A DNA stretch of 64,000 nucleotides from assembly GCA_045106235.1 (NCBI GenBank), contig JBGCEJ010000001.1:62001-126000 (forward strand), read 5' to 3'. This DNA comes from UBA4427 sp045106235 (GTDB lineage: Bacteria; Myxococcota_A; UBA9160; UBA4427). The translations under genes and the position numbers were made by a program. The notes beneath the pieces are model-generated. The model was not told where the DNA came from and made no database searches. It was given only the letters and a program-made list of their open reading frames with translations. Shown here one piece after another: positions 8,521 through 18,228 of this stretch (positions within the stretch are counted from its first letter, which is position 1; each line of letters opens with the position of its first letter).

Positions 8521-9467
8521 GCGCCTCGGCTGAGATTTCCCTGCTCGGGTATCTGAATACGCCGATTCTCGTCGGTGATCCGGATGGGAATATCGTCTAC
8601 GCGAACCCCTCTTTCTGCGAGCGCTTCTCGGCGTCCGGAGAAGATCCCATCGGGTTGCCGCTGGCAGCGGTTTTTGGCGGCGGCGCGCGTGAAGTTGTTC
8701 TGAAGGCGACCGCCGAAGTGCTGCAGCGCGGCCAAGCCGCACGATTGCAGATTCGGGAAGGCGGTTTCGGTTATGCCGGCCTCGCCTCGCCGATCGAAGC
8801 GGAGGATGACCGCGTCGGCGTCGTTATGGTGATGCTCGAAGAGCAGTCAAACGAGGAGTACCTCACGGCACTTACCGACGAGATGGCGGATCCGATTGCA
8901 GATGCCTTAGGCGCCTTGCAGACGCTCTCGAGTAGCATGGGGTCCGAGGCAACGAAGGATCAGCAGACGCTCATCGAAAAAAGTCTGCAGGACCTCGAGT
9001 CCGCGAAGAAATGGCTGGCTGAATTGCAGGTGGCTGTACGCGGTGGCAAGCCGCAGCAGGGGCGCTTCGATGTCGCTGCTTCGATTCAGCGCGTCGCGGA
9101 ACATGCTCAGAAAGACGCCGAAGGGCGGGTCGATTTCGAAGTACTGATGTCGCCTAACCTACCTCGTGTTGCGGGTACGCCCGTCGTCTTTGAACGCCTT
9201 CTCACGCAGCTCTTGAGGGAGCGCGTGCATGAAGCAGTGGATGGTCATCCGGTCACGCTGCTTGCACGGACCTTGGGAGGAGAGCAGCCTCGCGGCGTTC
9301 TGGTTTCTGTGGTGGATCTCCCTGATCCGAATCGCCGTATCTCGAGCGGGCATCCCCCTGAAGCGGTTCAGCACGGGATGACGTCGATCGGCGGCGAGAG
9401 CATTTGCGTCGAAGATTCTGTGGCAGGTCGAGTGACTTCCCTGCGCCTCGCGATCGCGAGCCAATAG
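8517..9467 (+). CDS. PAS protein with degenerate histidine-kinase core
   Basis: A 316-residue cytoplasmic protein. Residues ~5-105 resemble a PAS domain (NTPILVGDPDGNIVYANPSF). The rest follows the helical DHp plus ATPase layout of histidine kinases, but the DHp helix (DEMADPIADALGAL) has no phospho-acceptor His, the N-box equivalent (LLTQLLRERVHEAV) has no Asn, and no clear glycine-rich G-box is present. It is therefore probably a pseudokinase sensor or scaffold. The ATG at 8517 overlaps the previous stop; the GTG at 8508 is a less likely start. Confidence 0.7.
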   Translation: MSASAEISLLGYLNTPILVGDPDGNIVYANPSFCERFSASGEDPIGLPLAAVFGGGAREVVLKATAEVLQRGQAARLQIREGGFGYAGLASPIEAEDDRVGVVMVMLEEQSNEEYLTALTDEMADPIADALGALQTLSSSMGSEATKDQQTLIEKSLQDLESAKKWLAELQVAVRGGKPQQGRFDVAASIQRVAEHAQKDAEGRVDFEVLMSPNLPRVAGTPVVFERLLTQLLRERVHEAVDGHPVTLLARTLGGEQPRGVLVSVVDLPDPNRRISSGHPPEAVQHGMTSIGGESICVEDSVAGRVTSLRLAIASQ

Positions 9468-9513
9468 TCGCGGAGTTCGCCGCATGTGCTTTCTCGGCTT
9501 ATCCTCTGTCCGC

Positions 9514-10959
9514 ATGCGCTCCATACTCTTGTTATGCCTCGGACTGACGCTTTTCGGATGCTCTCGGGAGGGAAGCGAATCGCTCTCGACGAAGCCGCCG
9601 TCGTGGCCTTCGGGTGGGCTTGTGGGCGTCGCCATCGTCGCCGAATCCACTGTGATTGTGGCCTCAGAGAAAGGCGTGATTCACCGGAGTGATGATGCGG
9701 GGGCGCATTGGGAACGTACTCGAGGGCCCGCCGTGAAATCGCTTTCCGCGCTGACGATGGTGGATTCGGAAGTGGGCTGGGCGGTCGGAGACGGGGTCAT
9801 CCTCAAGACCGATGAGGCGGGACGTTTTTGGCGGCGTCAGCGACTGCCGCGCCGAGCGGACGAGGTTCATCTGCTCGGGGTCGCCGCGCTTGATCGCAAT
9901 CGCGCCGTGGCCGTGGGCACGGGGGGCTTGCGCCTCTTTACGCGGGATGGTGGCGCGGTTTGGAAAGAGGCTTCGGCGCTCCCGGACCGAGAGCCGAGGT
10001 CAACGCCGGTTCGAGCATGGGCGGGCGACTTACATGCCGTGGCATGCGAGAGGGGCCGAATGGAGCGCTGTTGGGCCGTTGGGGACGGTATCTACCTGAG
10101 CCTCGATGGAGGGGCGACTTGGAAGAGCGTTCCGGTCGTGAGTGAGGCTTCGGTCGACGGCATCGAGTTCGGCTTCGAAGGCGTCGAAGTCAACGCCGTA
10201 GATGCAGCGCGAATTCAGAGCCTCGCAACCGAATGGCGTTATGCCTCGCCTCTGGTTTGGCAGATCGACGTGTTTCTGGGGACCGCTGAAATCGAACGGA
10301 TCGGCCGCCAGCGAGATCCCGCAGCGCTGCTCGAATTGGTCGAGGCACGGGCTCAGGAAGTGCGCAGCCTGCTCGAAGCGGCAGGAATTCCTGCAGCACA
10401 GATCGAGATGGCCGTCGCACCGCCCTGGAATTACGAAGACTCTTTGGACGAAGACCCAGCGGGTGTTCAGCGTTATTTCGCAGAGCGGACACGTTCAGTC
10501 GGCGGCGTTGCGATTCGGGTTGACGACCAGGCGCGGCTTTACGGCTTGGCACTCGGCGGGGACGGCTCTGCGATTGCTGTGGGTGAGGCGGGAAAGGTCG
10601 TTCGCCGCACTCGAGCCGACGCTCAAGCGGAAGACGCCGCATTTGGATGGAAGGCAGAGGGGCGAAGGGGGCAGCAGGATCTCTTTGCTGCGGCGATGGG
10701 GGCCGCTGCCTCGCCTGTACTGGTCGGCGCCCAGGGCGGATTCTGGGAATGGGCAGGAGACGGGTTTGCTCTCCGGGATCCAGGCAATGATCCAGCGGCT
10801 TTTGGCGCATTTCGGGCCGTCGGTTTTGGCTCCGGCGCGGAGGGAATTGGCGTCGCTGTTGGGGAAGATCGGATCTGGGTCGCGAAGGGGATACCTCTCG
10901 CTTGGTCTGTGATGTCCCGTCCGGAAAACCCTGCGCAATCAGCAGCGCTAACCCATTGA
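9514..10959 (+). CDS. Lipoprotein with Asp-box (Ycf48/BNR-like) repeats
   Basis: Predicted exported lipoprotein of 481 residues. The N-terminus (MRSILLLCLGLTLFGCS) is a signal peptide with lipobox LFGC. Asp-box repeats of the S/T-x-D-x-G-x-x-W type recur (SDDAGAHW, TDEAGRFW, TRDGGAVW, SLDGGATW), as in beta-propellers of the Ycf48 and sialidase-like families. A helical, charged insert of about 100 residues (around 230-330) interrupts the propeller, and more blade-like sequence follows. The ATG at 9514 is preferred to 9484 because it gives a normal signal peptide. The partner is unknown. Confidence 0.72.
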   Translation: MRSILLLCLGLTLFGCSREGSESLSTKPPSWPSGGLVGVAIVAESTVIVASEKGVIHRSDDAGAHWERTRGPAVKSLSALTMVDSEVGWAVGDGVILKTDEAGRFWRRQRLPRRADEVHLLGVAALDRNRAVAVGTGGLRLFTRDGGAVWKEASALPDREPRSTPVRAWAGDLHAVACERGRMERCWAVGDGIYLSLDGGATWKSVPVVSEASVDGIEFGFEGVEVNAVDAARIQSLATEWRYASPLVWQIDVFLGTAEIERIGRQRDPAALLELVEARAQEVRSLLEAAGIPAAQIEMAVAPPWNYEDSLDEDPAGVQRYFAERTRSVGGVAIRVDDQARLYGLALGGDGSAIAVGEAGKVVRRTRADAQAEDAAFGWKAEGRRGQQDLFAAAMGAAASPVLVGAQGGFWEWAGDGFALRDPGNDPAAFGAFRAVGFGSGAEGIGVAVGEDRIWVAKGIPLAWSVMSRPENPAQSAALTH

Positions 10960-11072
10960 TAGACATGGACAGGGGCTCTCAAGGCCGGCACCTTTTATTC
11001 CGATAGGAGCGTGAGGTTCGTCGTTCGCTGTGCCTGCGACGGTGAACATCCCCGCTGGGGAGGAGTTCAACG

Positions 11073-12548
11073 ATGTCCGATGTGGATCTGAGCGCACCGA
11101 TTCCCGTCCTCTTGGTCGGTGAGAGCGCACGTGCGACGGAGGCTGCGCTCACGGGCGGATTGGCCGCTTCAGGACAAGCCGCAAGATTCTCCTGCGCTGC
11201 TTTCGATTCCGTTGATTCCGCCGCGGACGCTTCCTCGGGTGCTGCGCAGATCATCTTGATTGCGCTCGGCACCGACTCCGAAGAGATCTTGACTGACCCG
11301 GTTTGGGTGGCCTGGGATCGACCGGGCGTGTCGATGGCGCGCATCGCGATGTCCGACGCGACGCCGTCAGCCGATCTCGGGTCGGCGGTTCCGAACCGCG
11401 AAGGCACGGAGCAGATCATCTACCGTTTGCCGAGTCAGCAGGCCGACGCGCTGCCGATGGCGACGATCGTTGTGGCGCAATTGCTGGATGCCGCTCGGAG
11501 TCAGCAGGCGCTTCGAGGACAGCTCGAGACCGAGCGCGCCTGCGAACCGCTGGCGTCCTGCCTCGAGCCGGGTGAGCTGTATCCGATGGCGCTCGAGCTT
11601 TTGCTCGAACGCTTGGGCTGTCAGCGCGGGATCGCGTTTTTCTCGCCGAGTCCAGCGGGTCGGGAGGCGGGTGTGGCCGCGCGCGGTTTCCCGGATGAAG
11701 TGCGCGACCGGCTGTCGCGGATGCTGATCGATGAAAAGTCGCTCGAATCGACCATGGGGCACGGCGATGTGGGCGTTGTGCCCTGGGGCCCTCTGCATCA
11801 TGCCCTCGGACAGCTTGGTCTCGACTCGCCGGGTCCCTTGCTCTCGGTCCCGCTTCGCGGTGAAGAGCGCGAGGCGGGGCATGTCTGGATCCTGTCTGAA
11901 GGCCGTCGTTTTGACAGTGATGATCTGGCCTGCGCGACGACGATCGCCCGGCGTGTGAATTCGGCCTTGGCGACGGCCGAGCGCTACCACCACGCCAAGG
12001 AACGCGCCTTCATCGACGACGTGACGGGGGTCTACAATGCCCGGTATCTCCTCGCGACGGCGGACAATGAGATTCAGCGCGCCGATCGCTACGGCAACCC
12101 TCTCTCGGTCCTCTTTCTGGATCTGGACCGGTTCAAGCAGGTGAACGATATCCACGGGCATCTTGTGGGCTCAGATACGCTCAGGACGCTTGCGGAGCTT
12201 CTCGGGCAAGCGGTTCGCCAGGTGGATACGCTGGCCCGCTACGGGGGCGATGAGTTCACGGTTCTTCTGGTGGATACGCCCCATGATGTGGCGATGCGCG
12301 TGGCGGAGCGGATTCGCAGCCGCGTGGAGGCCCATCTCTTCGAAGCGGGCCGCGAGGGGAGTTTTCGGCTGTCGATCTCGATCGGCGTCGCGACTTGCCC
12401 CGAGCACGGTTCCTCCCGAGAACCGCTCCTCGACGCCGCGGATAAGGCCATGTACCGGGCGAAGAGTGAAGGGCGAAACCGAGTCTGCTCGGCCAATGAG
12501 TTGGGCTCGGAGCTGGGGACCGCCCCCAGCGGCGACCGCGTGCGCTAG
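11073..12548 (+). CDS. GAF-GGDEF diguanylate cyclase with pseudo-receiver N-terminus
   Basis: Probably makes cyclic di-GMP from two GTP. The 491-residue protein has an N-terminal receiver-like region (1-145) with no obvious phospho-acceptor Asp, a GAF-like domain (about 160-310), and a complete GGDEF domain (about 315-480) with active-site YGGDEF and a product-inhibition I-site RQVD five residues before it. The start is supported by GGGAGGAG upstream of the ATG. It follows the Asp-box lipoprotein by 113 bases and is followed by hairpins. Confidence 0.9.
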   Translation: MSDVDLSAPIPVLLVGESARATEAALTGGLAASGQAARFSCAAFDSVDSAADASSGAAQIILIALGTDSEEILTDPVWVAWDRPGVSMARIAMSDATPSADLGSAVPNREGTEQIIYRLPSQQADALPMATIVVAQLLDAARSQQALRGQLETERACEPLASCLEPGELYPMALELLLERLGCQRGIAFFSPSPAGREAGVAARGFPDEVRDRLSRMLIDEKSLESTMGHGDVGVVPWGPLHHALGQLGLDSPGPLLSVPLRGEEREAGHVWILSEGRRFDSDDLACATTIARRVNSALATAERYHHAKERAFIDDVTGVYNARYLLATADNEIQRADRYGNPLSVLFLDLDRFKQVNDIHGHLVGSDTLRTLAELLGQAVRQVDTLARYGGDEFTVLLVDTPHDVAMRVAERIRSRVEAHLFEAGREGSFRLSISIGVATCPEHGSSREPLLDAADKAMYRAKSEGRNRVCSANELGSELGTAPSGDRVR

Positions 12549-13006
12549 ACCGTGCCCGGGCTCGGGCACTCTGGAGACCGCGCTCTCGACCGCTTCCCTG
12601 GACCGCCTCGACAGGCCGCTTTCAAGGCGGCTTTTGGACAGCTCCTGAACGCCCTGCGCCGATTGGAGCCCGCTTCTAGAAGCCTCGCGTCGGATTGACA
12701 GCGCCTTGCGCTGTTGCTATCCAACTGGCCGATTTAGCAACGCTTTTCTGGGTTCTGCGTCTCCTCTGAGGCAAAGGATTCATAGCCTCGCCGAATCGAC
12801 GCGACCTCCCAGCACGACGCGTCCCGATCCTCCCGCCTCACTCCGCGAGCCTTTGGTCTCGGCGCAGCGAGAGCAGCGAGGAAGCGGGCGACGCTTAGGC
12901 TTGCGGCCGCTCGAATCGGCGCTGCTCCCACTTTTTTCTAGGAACACGATGTACGCATGCGCCCCGCGCGCCTGTCGTACGGGAACGGCCTCGCCCAGGA
13001 GCCCCA
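12549..13006. other. 458-base intergenic region between the GGDEF gene and aspS
   Basis: No convincing gene. A perfect 7-bp hairpin (GTGCCCG, loop GGCT, CGGGCAC; 12552-12569) lies just after the GGDEF stop, followed by the terminator candidate listed separately. At 12695-12700 there is TTGACA, and 12698-12714 is a 7-bp inverted repeat with a 3-base loop; a TATCCA lies 17 bases after the TTGACA. This could be the aspS promoter, possibly with an operator over the spacer, but the -10 match is poor. AGGAG ahead of 13007 supports the aspS start. Confidence 0.4.
12613..12635 (+). terminator. Candidate Rho-independent terminator after the GGDEF gene
   Basis: GCCGC pairs with GCGGC around a 7-base loop, extended by an A-T and a G-T pair, and runs into TTTT. 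It lies 65 bases after the stop codon. The stem is short, so confidence is moderate. Confidence 0.45.
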
Positions 13007-14857
13007 ATGAGCACGCAGAGCGTCCCGCTCGACGGAATGGGATCCCTCAGTCGCAGTCATCGCTGCGGACAACTCGCGATCGGTGGCGGTAGCCCCGCAA
13101 AAGACACCGAAAAGGACCAACCCAAGGTTGGCGATGAAGTCGTCCTGGCAGGGTGGGTTCATCGGCGCCGCGATCATGGCGGCGTGATCTTCGTCGATCT
13201 GCGCGATAAGACCGGCGTCGTCCAAGTTGTTTTCCGACCCGAGTCTGCGCCGGAAGCGCACGAGCGGGCACATAATCTCCGCTCGGAGTGGGTTGTTCTC
13301 GTGCGCGGCGAAATCGAAAGCCGAAGTGACGAGACGATCAACCCAAATATGCCGACCGGCACGATCGAAGTGAACGTGCGCGAGCTGCGCATCTTGAACT
13401 CAGCCACGGTCCCGCCCTTTCCCATCGAGGATGAGGTCGAGGTCGACGAGCAGGTTCGCCTCAAGAACCGGCTGCATGACCTTCGCCGTGCGCCGCTCCA
13501 GCGCGCGCTCCAAGTGCGCAACGATCTTTCGAAGGCCGTGCGGCAGTCGCTCTCCGAGCAAGACTTTATGGAGATCGAGACGCCCATGCTCGCTCGGGCG
13601 ACGCCCGAAGGCGCGCGGGACTTCCTCGTTCCGAGTCGACTCCAGCCCGGCGATTTCTACGCCTTGCCCCAGTCGCCGCAGATCATGAAGCAGCTCTTCA
13701 TGATTGCCGGCTGCGATCGCTACTACCAGATCGCGCGCTGCTTCCGCGACGAGGACCAGCGGGCGGATCGCCAGCTCGAGTTTACGCAGATCGACCTTGA
13801 GCTCTCCTTCGCGAGCGTGGAGGAGATTCTCGCGGTCCTCGAGAAGGTCACGGTCGACGGTTCTCGGGCCTGTGGCGTGGAACTCGAAGCGCCGTTCAAG
13901 CGGATCACGTACGCGGACGCGATGGATCGATACGGCTGTGATCGCCCGGATACGCGCATCCTTCTTGAGCTCGTTGATCTCACGGATGTGTTCAAGACGA
14001 GCGAGTTCAAGGCGTTCCGCGGTGTCGCGGAATCGGGTGGGATCGTGAAGGCGCTTCCGATTGCCGACGCGAAGGAACTGAGCCGCGGTGAAATCGATCG
14101 GCTTGAAAAGTTCGTACGCAAGGAACTTGGTGCGAAGGGCCTCGGTTGGATTCGCGTTGAGGACGATGGGACGTGGAAGAGCCCGATTACGAAATTCCTC
14201 GGCGAGCCCGAGATCGATGCGATTCGGGACCGCTGTAAGGCTGAACCCGGGATGGTGATCTTCTTCCAGGCCGACCTGAAGGATAAGGCGAACACGATCT
14301 TGTCCCGACTGCGCGAAGACCTCGGGAACAAGATGGGCCGCGTCGACGGTCGCGCTTGGGATCCGGTTTTGGTGGTCGACTTCCCGCTGCTTGAGCCCGA
14401 CGAGAACGGCAAGCTCGGCTATGTGCATCAGCCTTTCGTGGCGCCGGTGGAGGAGGATCTACATCTCCTTGATACGGAGCCCGAGAAAGTGCGCGGCACG
14501 CATTACGATGTGGTCCTCAACGGCACAGAGCTTGGCTCGGGCAGCCTGCGTAACCATCGCGCGGATATCCAGCGCCAGATCCTCGAGATCATGGGCTACA
14601 GCGAAGCGGAAATGGAAAAGAGCTTCGGCTTTATGCTGGAAGCCCTCGAAGTGGGCGCTCCCCCGCACGGTGGATTCGCCTTCGGCTTCGATCGCTGGGT
14701 GATGAAGCTCGCGGGCTTCGACAATCTGCGGGACGTGATTGCGTTCCCGAAGACGCAGCGCGGGCAGGATCTGCTGATGGAGGCGCCGAACAGCGTCGAA
14801 GCGGATCAGCTCGATGATCTTTCAATTCGAATTCAACTTCCGCCGTCGAAAGACTGA
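13007..14857 (+). CDS. aspS: Aspartyl-tRNA synthetase
   Basis: Charges tRNA-Asp in the cytoplasm. The 616-residue product has an OB-fold anticodon-binding domain (about 35-140), class II motifs including IETPMLARATPEGARDFLVPSR and FRDEDQRADRQLEFTQID, the bacterial GAD insert (about 310-420), and the C-terminal motif 3 region PHGGFAFGFDRWVM. An N-terminal extension of ~30 residues precedes the usual start region. The RRRDHGG segment of the OB-fold carries His where strictly discriminating bacterial AspRS usually has Leu. AGGAG upstream supports the ATG at 13007. Confidence 0.96.
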   Translation: MSTQSVPLDGMGSLSRSHRCGQLAIGGGSPAKDTEKDQPKVGDEVVLAGWVHRRRDHGGVIFVDLRDKTGVVQVVFRPESAPEAHERAHNLRSEWVVLVRGEIESRSDETINPNMPTGTIEVNVRELRILNSATVPPFPIEDEVEVDEQVRLKNRLHDLRRAPLQRALQVRNDLSKAVRQSLSEQDFMEIETPMLARATPEGARDFLVPSRLQPGDFYALPQSPQIMKQLFMIAGCDRYYQIARCFRDEDQRADRQLEFTQIDLELSFASVEEILAVLEKVTVDGSRACGVELEAPFKRITYADAMDRYGCDRPDTRILLELVDLTDVFKTSEFKAFRGVAESGGIVKALPIADAKELSRGEIDRLEKFVRKELGAKGLGWIRVEDDGTWKSPITKFLGEPEIDAIRDRCKAEPGMVIFFQADLKDKANTILSRLREDLGNKMGRVDGRAWDPVLVVDFPLLEPDENGKLGYVHQPFVAPVEEDLHLLDTEPEKVRGTHYDVVLNGTELGSGSLRNHRADIQRQILEIMGYSEAEMEKSFGFMLEALEVGAPPHGGFAFGFDRWVMKLAGFDNLRDVIAFPKTQRGQDLLMEAPNSVEADQLDDLSIRIQLPPSKD

Positions 14858-14940
14858 TTCAGATCGGCGCGGAAGTTAAAGTGCGGCCTGCGCGAGGTAG
14901 GTCCAAGCGTGAAGACCAGGCTTAACAAGAGAGGGGACTC

Positions 14941-15870
14941 ATGGCCAAGCCCAAGATTGCTTTGATCGGTGGTGGAAATATTGGTGGCGTGCTCGCGGAG
15001 CAGGCGGCCTATCGTGAACTCGGTGACGTGGTCATCTTTGATGTCGTGGAAGGGATGCCTCAGGGCAAGGCCCTCGATATGGCGGAAGGCGCGCCGCTCG
15101 TCGGCTCCGACGCCAAGATCTCCGGCTGCAACGACTACGAAGGCATCGCCGGCGCGGACGTTGTGATCATCACGGCGGGCCTCGCTCGGAAGCCCGGCAT
15201 GAGCCGCGACGATCTGCTCAAGACAAACCTGTCGATCATGAAGCAGGTTGCGATTGGCGTGCGAGACAACGCGCCGAACGCGTTCGTAATCGTGATCTCG
15301 AATCCGCTCGACGCGATGGTCTACACCTTCAAGGAAGTGTCGGGCATGCCGAAGGAACGCGTGATTGGCATGGCGGGTGTGCTGGACTCGACTCGCTTCC
15401 GCAGCTTTGTGGCTTGGGAACTCGGCGTGTCGGTCGAAGACGTGACGGCGCTGGTGCTCGGTGGCCACGGCGACACGATGGTGCCGCTGGTGCGCTACTG
15501 CACGGTCGCGGGCATCCCGATCGAAAAGCTGATCTCGAAGGAGCGCATCGACGCGATCGTCGAGCGCACGAAGGCTGCGGGCGGCGAAGTGGTTGCGCTG
15601 CTCAAGACGGGCTCGGCTTTCGTTTCGCCGGCGCTCTCGGCGATCGAGATGGCGGAGTCCTACCTGCGCGACAAGAAGCGCGTGCTGGCCTGCGCTTGTC
15701 TTTGCGAAGGTGAGTTCGGCGTCGACGGTCTCTATGTGGGCGTTCCCTGCGTGATCGGGGACAGCGGCATGGAGCGCATCATCGAGGTCGACTTGAACGC
15801 GGAAGAGCAGGCGGCTTTCGATGCGTCAGTTGAGCATGTGCGAACGCTCGTTTCGCAGATCGAGCTCTAG
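14941..15870 (+). CDS. mdh: Malate dehydrogenase, LDH-like type
   Basis: Interconverts malate and oxaloacetate with NAD in the TCA cycle. The 309-residue protein has the Rossmann loop GGGNIGG, the substrate loop AGLARKPGMSRDDLL with the Arg residues typical of malate specificity, the catalytic HGD motif (GGHGDTMVPL), and a C-terminal helix. It belongs to the LDH-like MDH group found in many anaerobes, chlorobia and deltaproteobacterial lineages. GAGAGGGGA sits before the ATG. sucC and sucD follow, with a terminator-like hairpin between mdh and sucC. Confidence 0.96.
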   Translation: MAKPKIALIGGGNIGGVLAEQAAYRELGDVVIFDVVEGMPQGKALDMAEGAPLVGSDAKISGCNDYEGIAGADVVIITAGLARKPGMSRDDLLKTNLSIMKQVAIGVRDNAPNAFVIVISNPLDAMVYTFKEVSGMPKERVIGMAGVLDSTRFRSFVAWELGVSVEDVTALVLGGHGDTMVPLVRYCTVAGIPIEKLISKERIDAIVERTKAAGGEVVALLKTGSAFVSPALSAIEMAESYLRDKKRVLACACLCEGEFGVDGLYVGVPCVIGDSGMERIIEVDLNAEEQAAFDASVEHVRTLVSQIEL

Positions 15871-15887
15871 AGGCTCTTTATCCTCTT

Positions 15888-15917
15888 CGCCGCTCCGAGG
15901 TCGGTGCGGCGTATTTT
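15888..15917 (+). terminator. Hairpin with T-rich tail between mdh and sucC
   Basis: CGCCGC pairs with GCGGCG, and an inner CCG/CGG continues the stem after a T-T mismatch, around a 4-base loop; TATTTT follows. It may terminate or attenuate read-through from mdh into sucCD. Confidence 0.5.
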
Positions 15918-15941
15918 GAAAACAGCGGAGATCATCCGAAC

Positions 15942-17111
15942 ATGAATGTGCATGAGTATCAAGCAAAGGAGCTCTTTCGAGAGTACGGCGTCGCCGTACC
16001 GGAAGGGCAGCTCGCGACGACGCCCGAAGAGGCCGAGCGCGCAGCGAAGGCATTGGGCACCCCGGTCGTTGTCGTGAAGGCCCAGGTTCACGCCGGTGGC
16101 CGCGGTAAGGGAGGCGGCGTGAAGCTCGCCAAGAGCGCCGCGGAAGCGAAGACAGCCGCGAGTGAAATCCTCGGCATGACTTTGCATACGCCGCAGACGC
16201 CCCCGGAAGGCAAGCTCGTTCGGAAGGTCTACGTCGAGGCCGGCTCCAATATCGAGAACGAACTCTACCTCGCGATCCTCTTCGATCGCGCGGAAGAGAA
16301 GTTCGCGGTTGTGGCTTCGACCGAAGGCGGCATGGAAATCGAAGTCGTCGCCGAGAAAACGCCTGAGGCGATTCTGACGACCCTCGTTGAGCCCAATGTT
16401 GGCCTTCGCGAATACCAGGTTCGGGATCTTGGATTCCGCTTGGGCTTCGATGGCAACCAGGTGAAGAAGCTTGTTCCTTTCGTGATGGGGCTCTTCAAGC
16501 TCTTCATCGAAAAGGACTGCTCCCAGGTCGAGATCAATCCCCTCGTCCTGACCGCGGAAGGCGACATCTTCGCCCTCGACGGCAAGCTGAACTTCGACGA
16601 TAACGCCCTCTACCGACATCCCGAGATCGCGGCACTTCGCGATCCCGAGGAAGAGGACGAGCGCGAACGCGCGGCGAACGAAATCGATCTCGCCTACGTG
16701 GGACTCGACGGCAGCATCGGCTGTATGGTGAACGGCGCGGGCCTCGCAATGGCGACCCTCGATATGATCCATTACTGCGGCGGCACGCCGGCAAACTTCC
16801 TCGACGCAGGTGGAGGCGCGGACAAGGAGAAGGTGAAGGAAGCCTTCAAGTTGATTCTGCGTGACGAGAACGTGAAGACGATTCTCGTGAACATCTTCGG
16901 CGGCATCGTTCGCTGCGATCTCATCGCTGAAGGCGTTGTGGCCGCGGCGGGTGAGCTCGGCGTTGAAGTTCCGCTGGTCGTTCGTCTGCAGGGAACGAAG
17001 TCGGCCGAAGGTCGCGCGATTTTGGCCGAGTCGAACCTTAATATTACGGCGGCGGAGACGCTGAAGGACGCCGGCGAACTTGCCGTCGCGGCCGTGAAGG
17101 GAGCTGCCTAA
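15942..17111 (+). CDS. sucC: Succinyl-CoA synthetase beta subunit
   Basis: ADP/GDP-forming succinate-CoA ligase subunit of the TCA cycle. The 389-residue product starts MNVHEYQAKELF, typical of the family, has an ATP-grasp domain (VKAQVHAGGRGKGGGVK) and the C-terminal CoA-ligase fold with ILVNIFGGIVRCD. The length matches the usual ~388. sucD starts one base after its stop, so the two are translated as a unit. Confidence 0.98.
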   Translation: MNVHEYQAKELFREYGVAVPEGQLATTPEEAERAAKALGTPVVVVKAQVHAGGRGKGGGVKLAKSAAEAKTAASEILGMTLHTPQTPPEGKLVRKVYVEAGSNIENELYLAILFDRAEEKFAVVASTEGGMEIEVVAEKTPEAILTTLVEPNVGLREYQVRDLGFRLGFDGNQVKKLVPFVMGLFKLFIEKDCSQVEINPLVLTAEGDIFALDGKLNFDDNALYRHPEIAALRDPEEEDERERAANEIDLAYVGLDGSIGCMVNGAGLAMATLDMIHYCGGTPANFLDAGGGADKEKVKEAFKLILRDENVKTILVNIFGGIVRCDLIAEGVVAAAGELGVEVPLVVRLQGTKSAEGRAILAESNLNITAAETLKDAGELAVAAVKGAA

Positions 17112-17112
17112 C

Positions 17113-17991
<879 letters not shown>

Positions 17992-18026
17992 TTCACGCCT
18001 TTAGACCGCAGAGCTTGATCGAAATG

Positions 18027-18060
18027 ACCGCCGCCTCGGGCTTCCGAGGCGGCGGTTTTC
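18027..18060 (+). terminator. Strong Rho-independent terminator after sucD
   Basis: A perfect 13-bp GC-rich stem (ACCGCCGCCTCGG pairing with its exact complement), a 4-base GCTT loop, then TTTTC. It begins 36 bases after the sucD stop and marks the end of the mdh-sucCD transcription unit. It is the clearest terminator in the window. Confidence 0.93.
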
Positions 18061-18228
18061 GTTTGAGAATCGATCTGAGGTGCGGCGGAGGGGCGCTAGG
18101 GCTCGTCTCAGTCGGCTCGAGGTCGGGGAGGCGCGGCCCGCGGCCTCTCGTTCGATTTAGTTTGACCGATCCGCTCGTGTTATGTGATTCTTAGGCTTGC
18201 TGTCTTGAGCACAGTAGAGGGAGAGGCC

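Noticed and set aside
9251..9265. Sigma-54-like GG...TTGC match inside the PAS gene
   Set aside because: The spacing between the GG and GC elements is one base too long and it lies within coding sequence.
12706..13092. 128-codon frame upstream of and overlapping aspS
   Set aside because: It overlaps the aspS start out of frame, has Arg/Ser/Pro-rich composition and no similarity.
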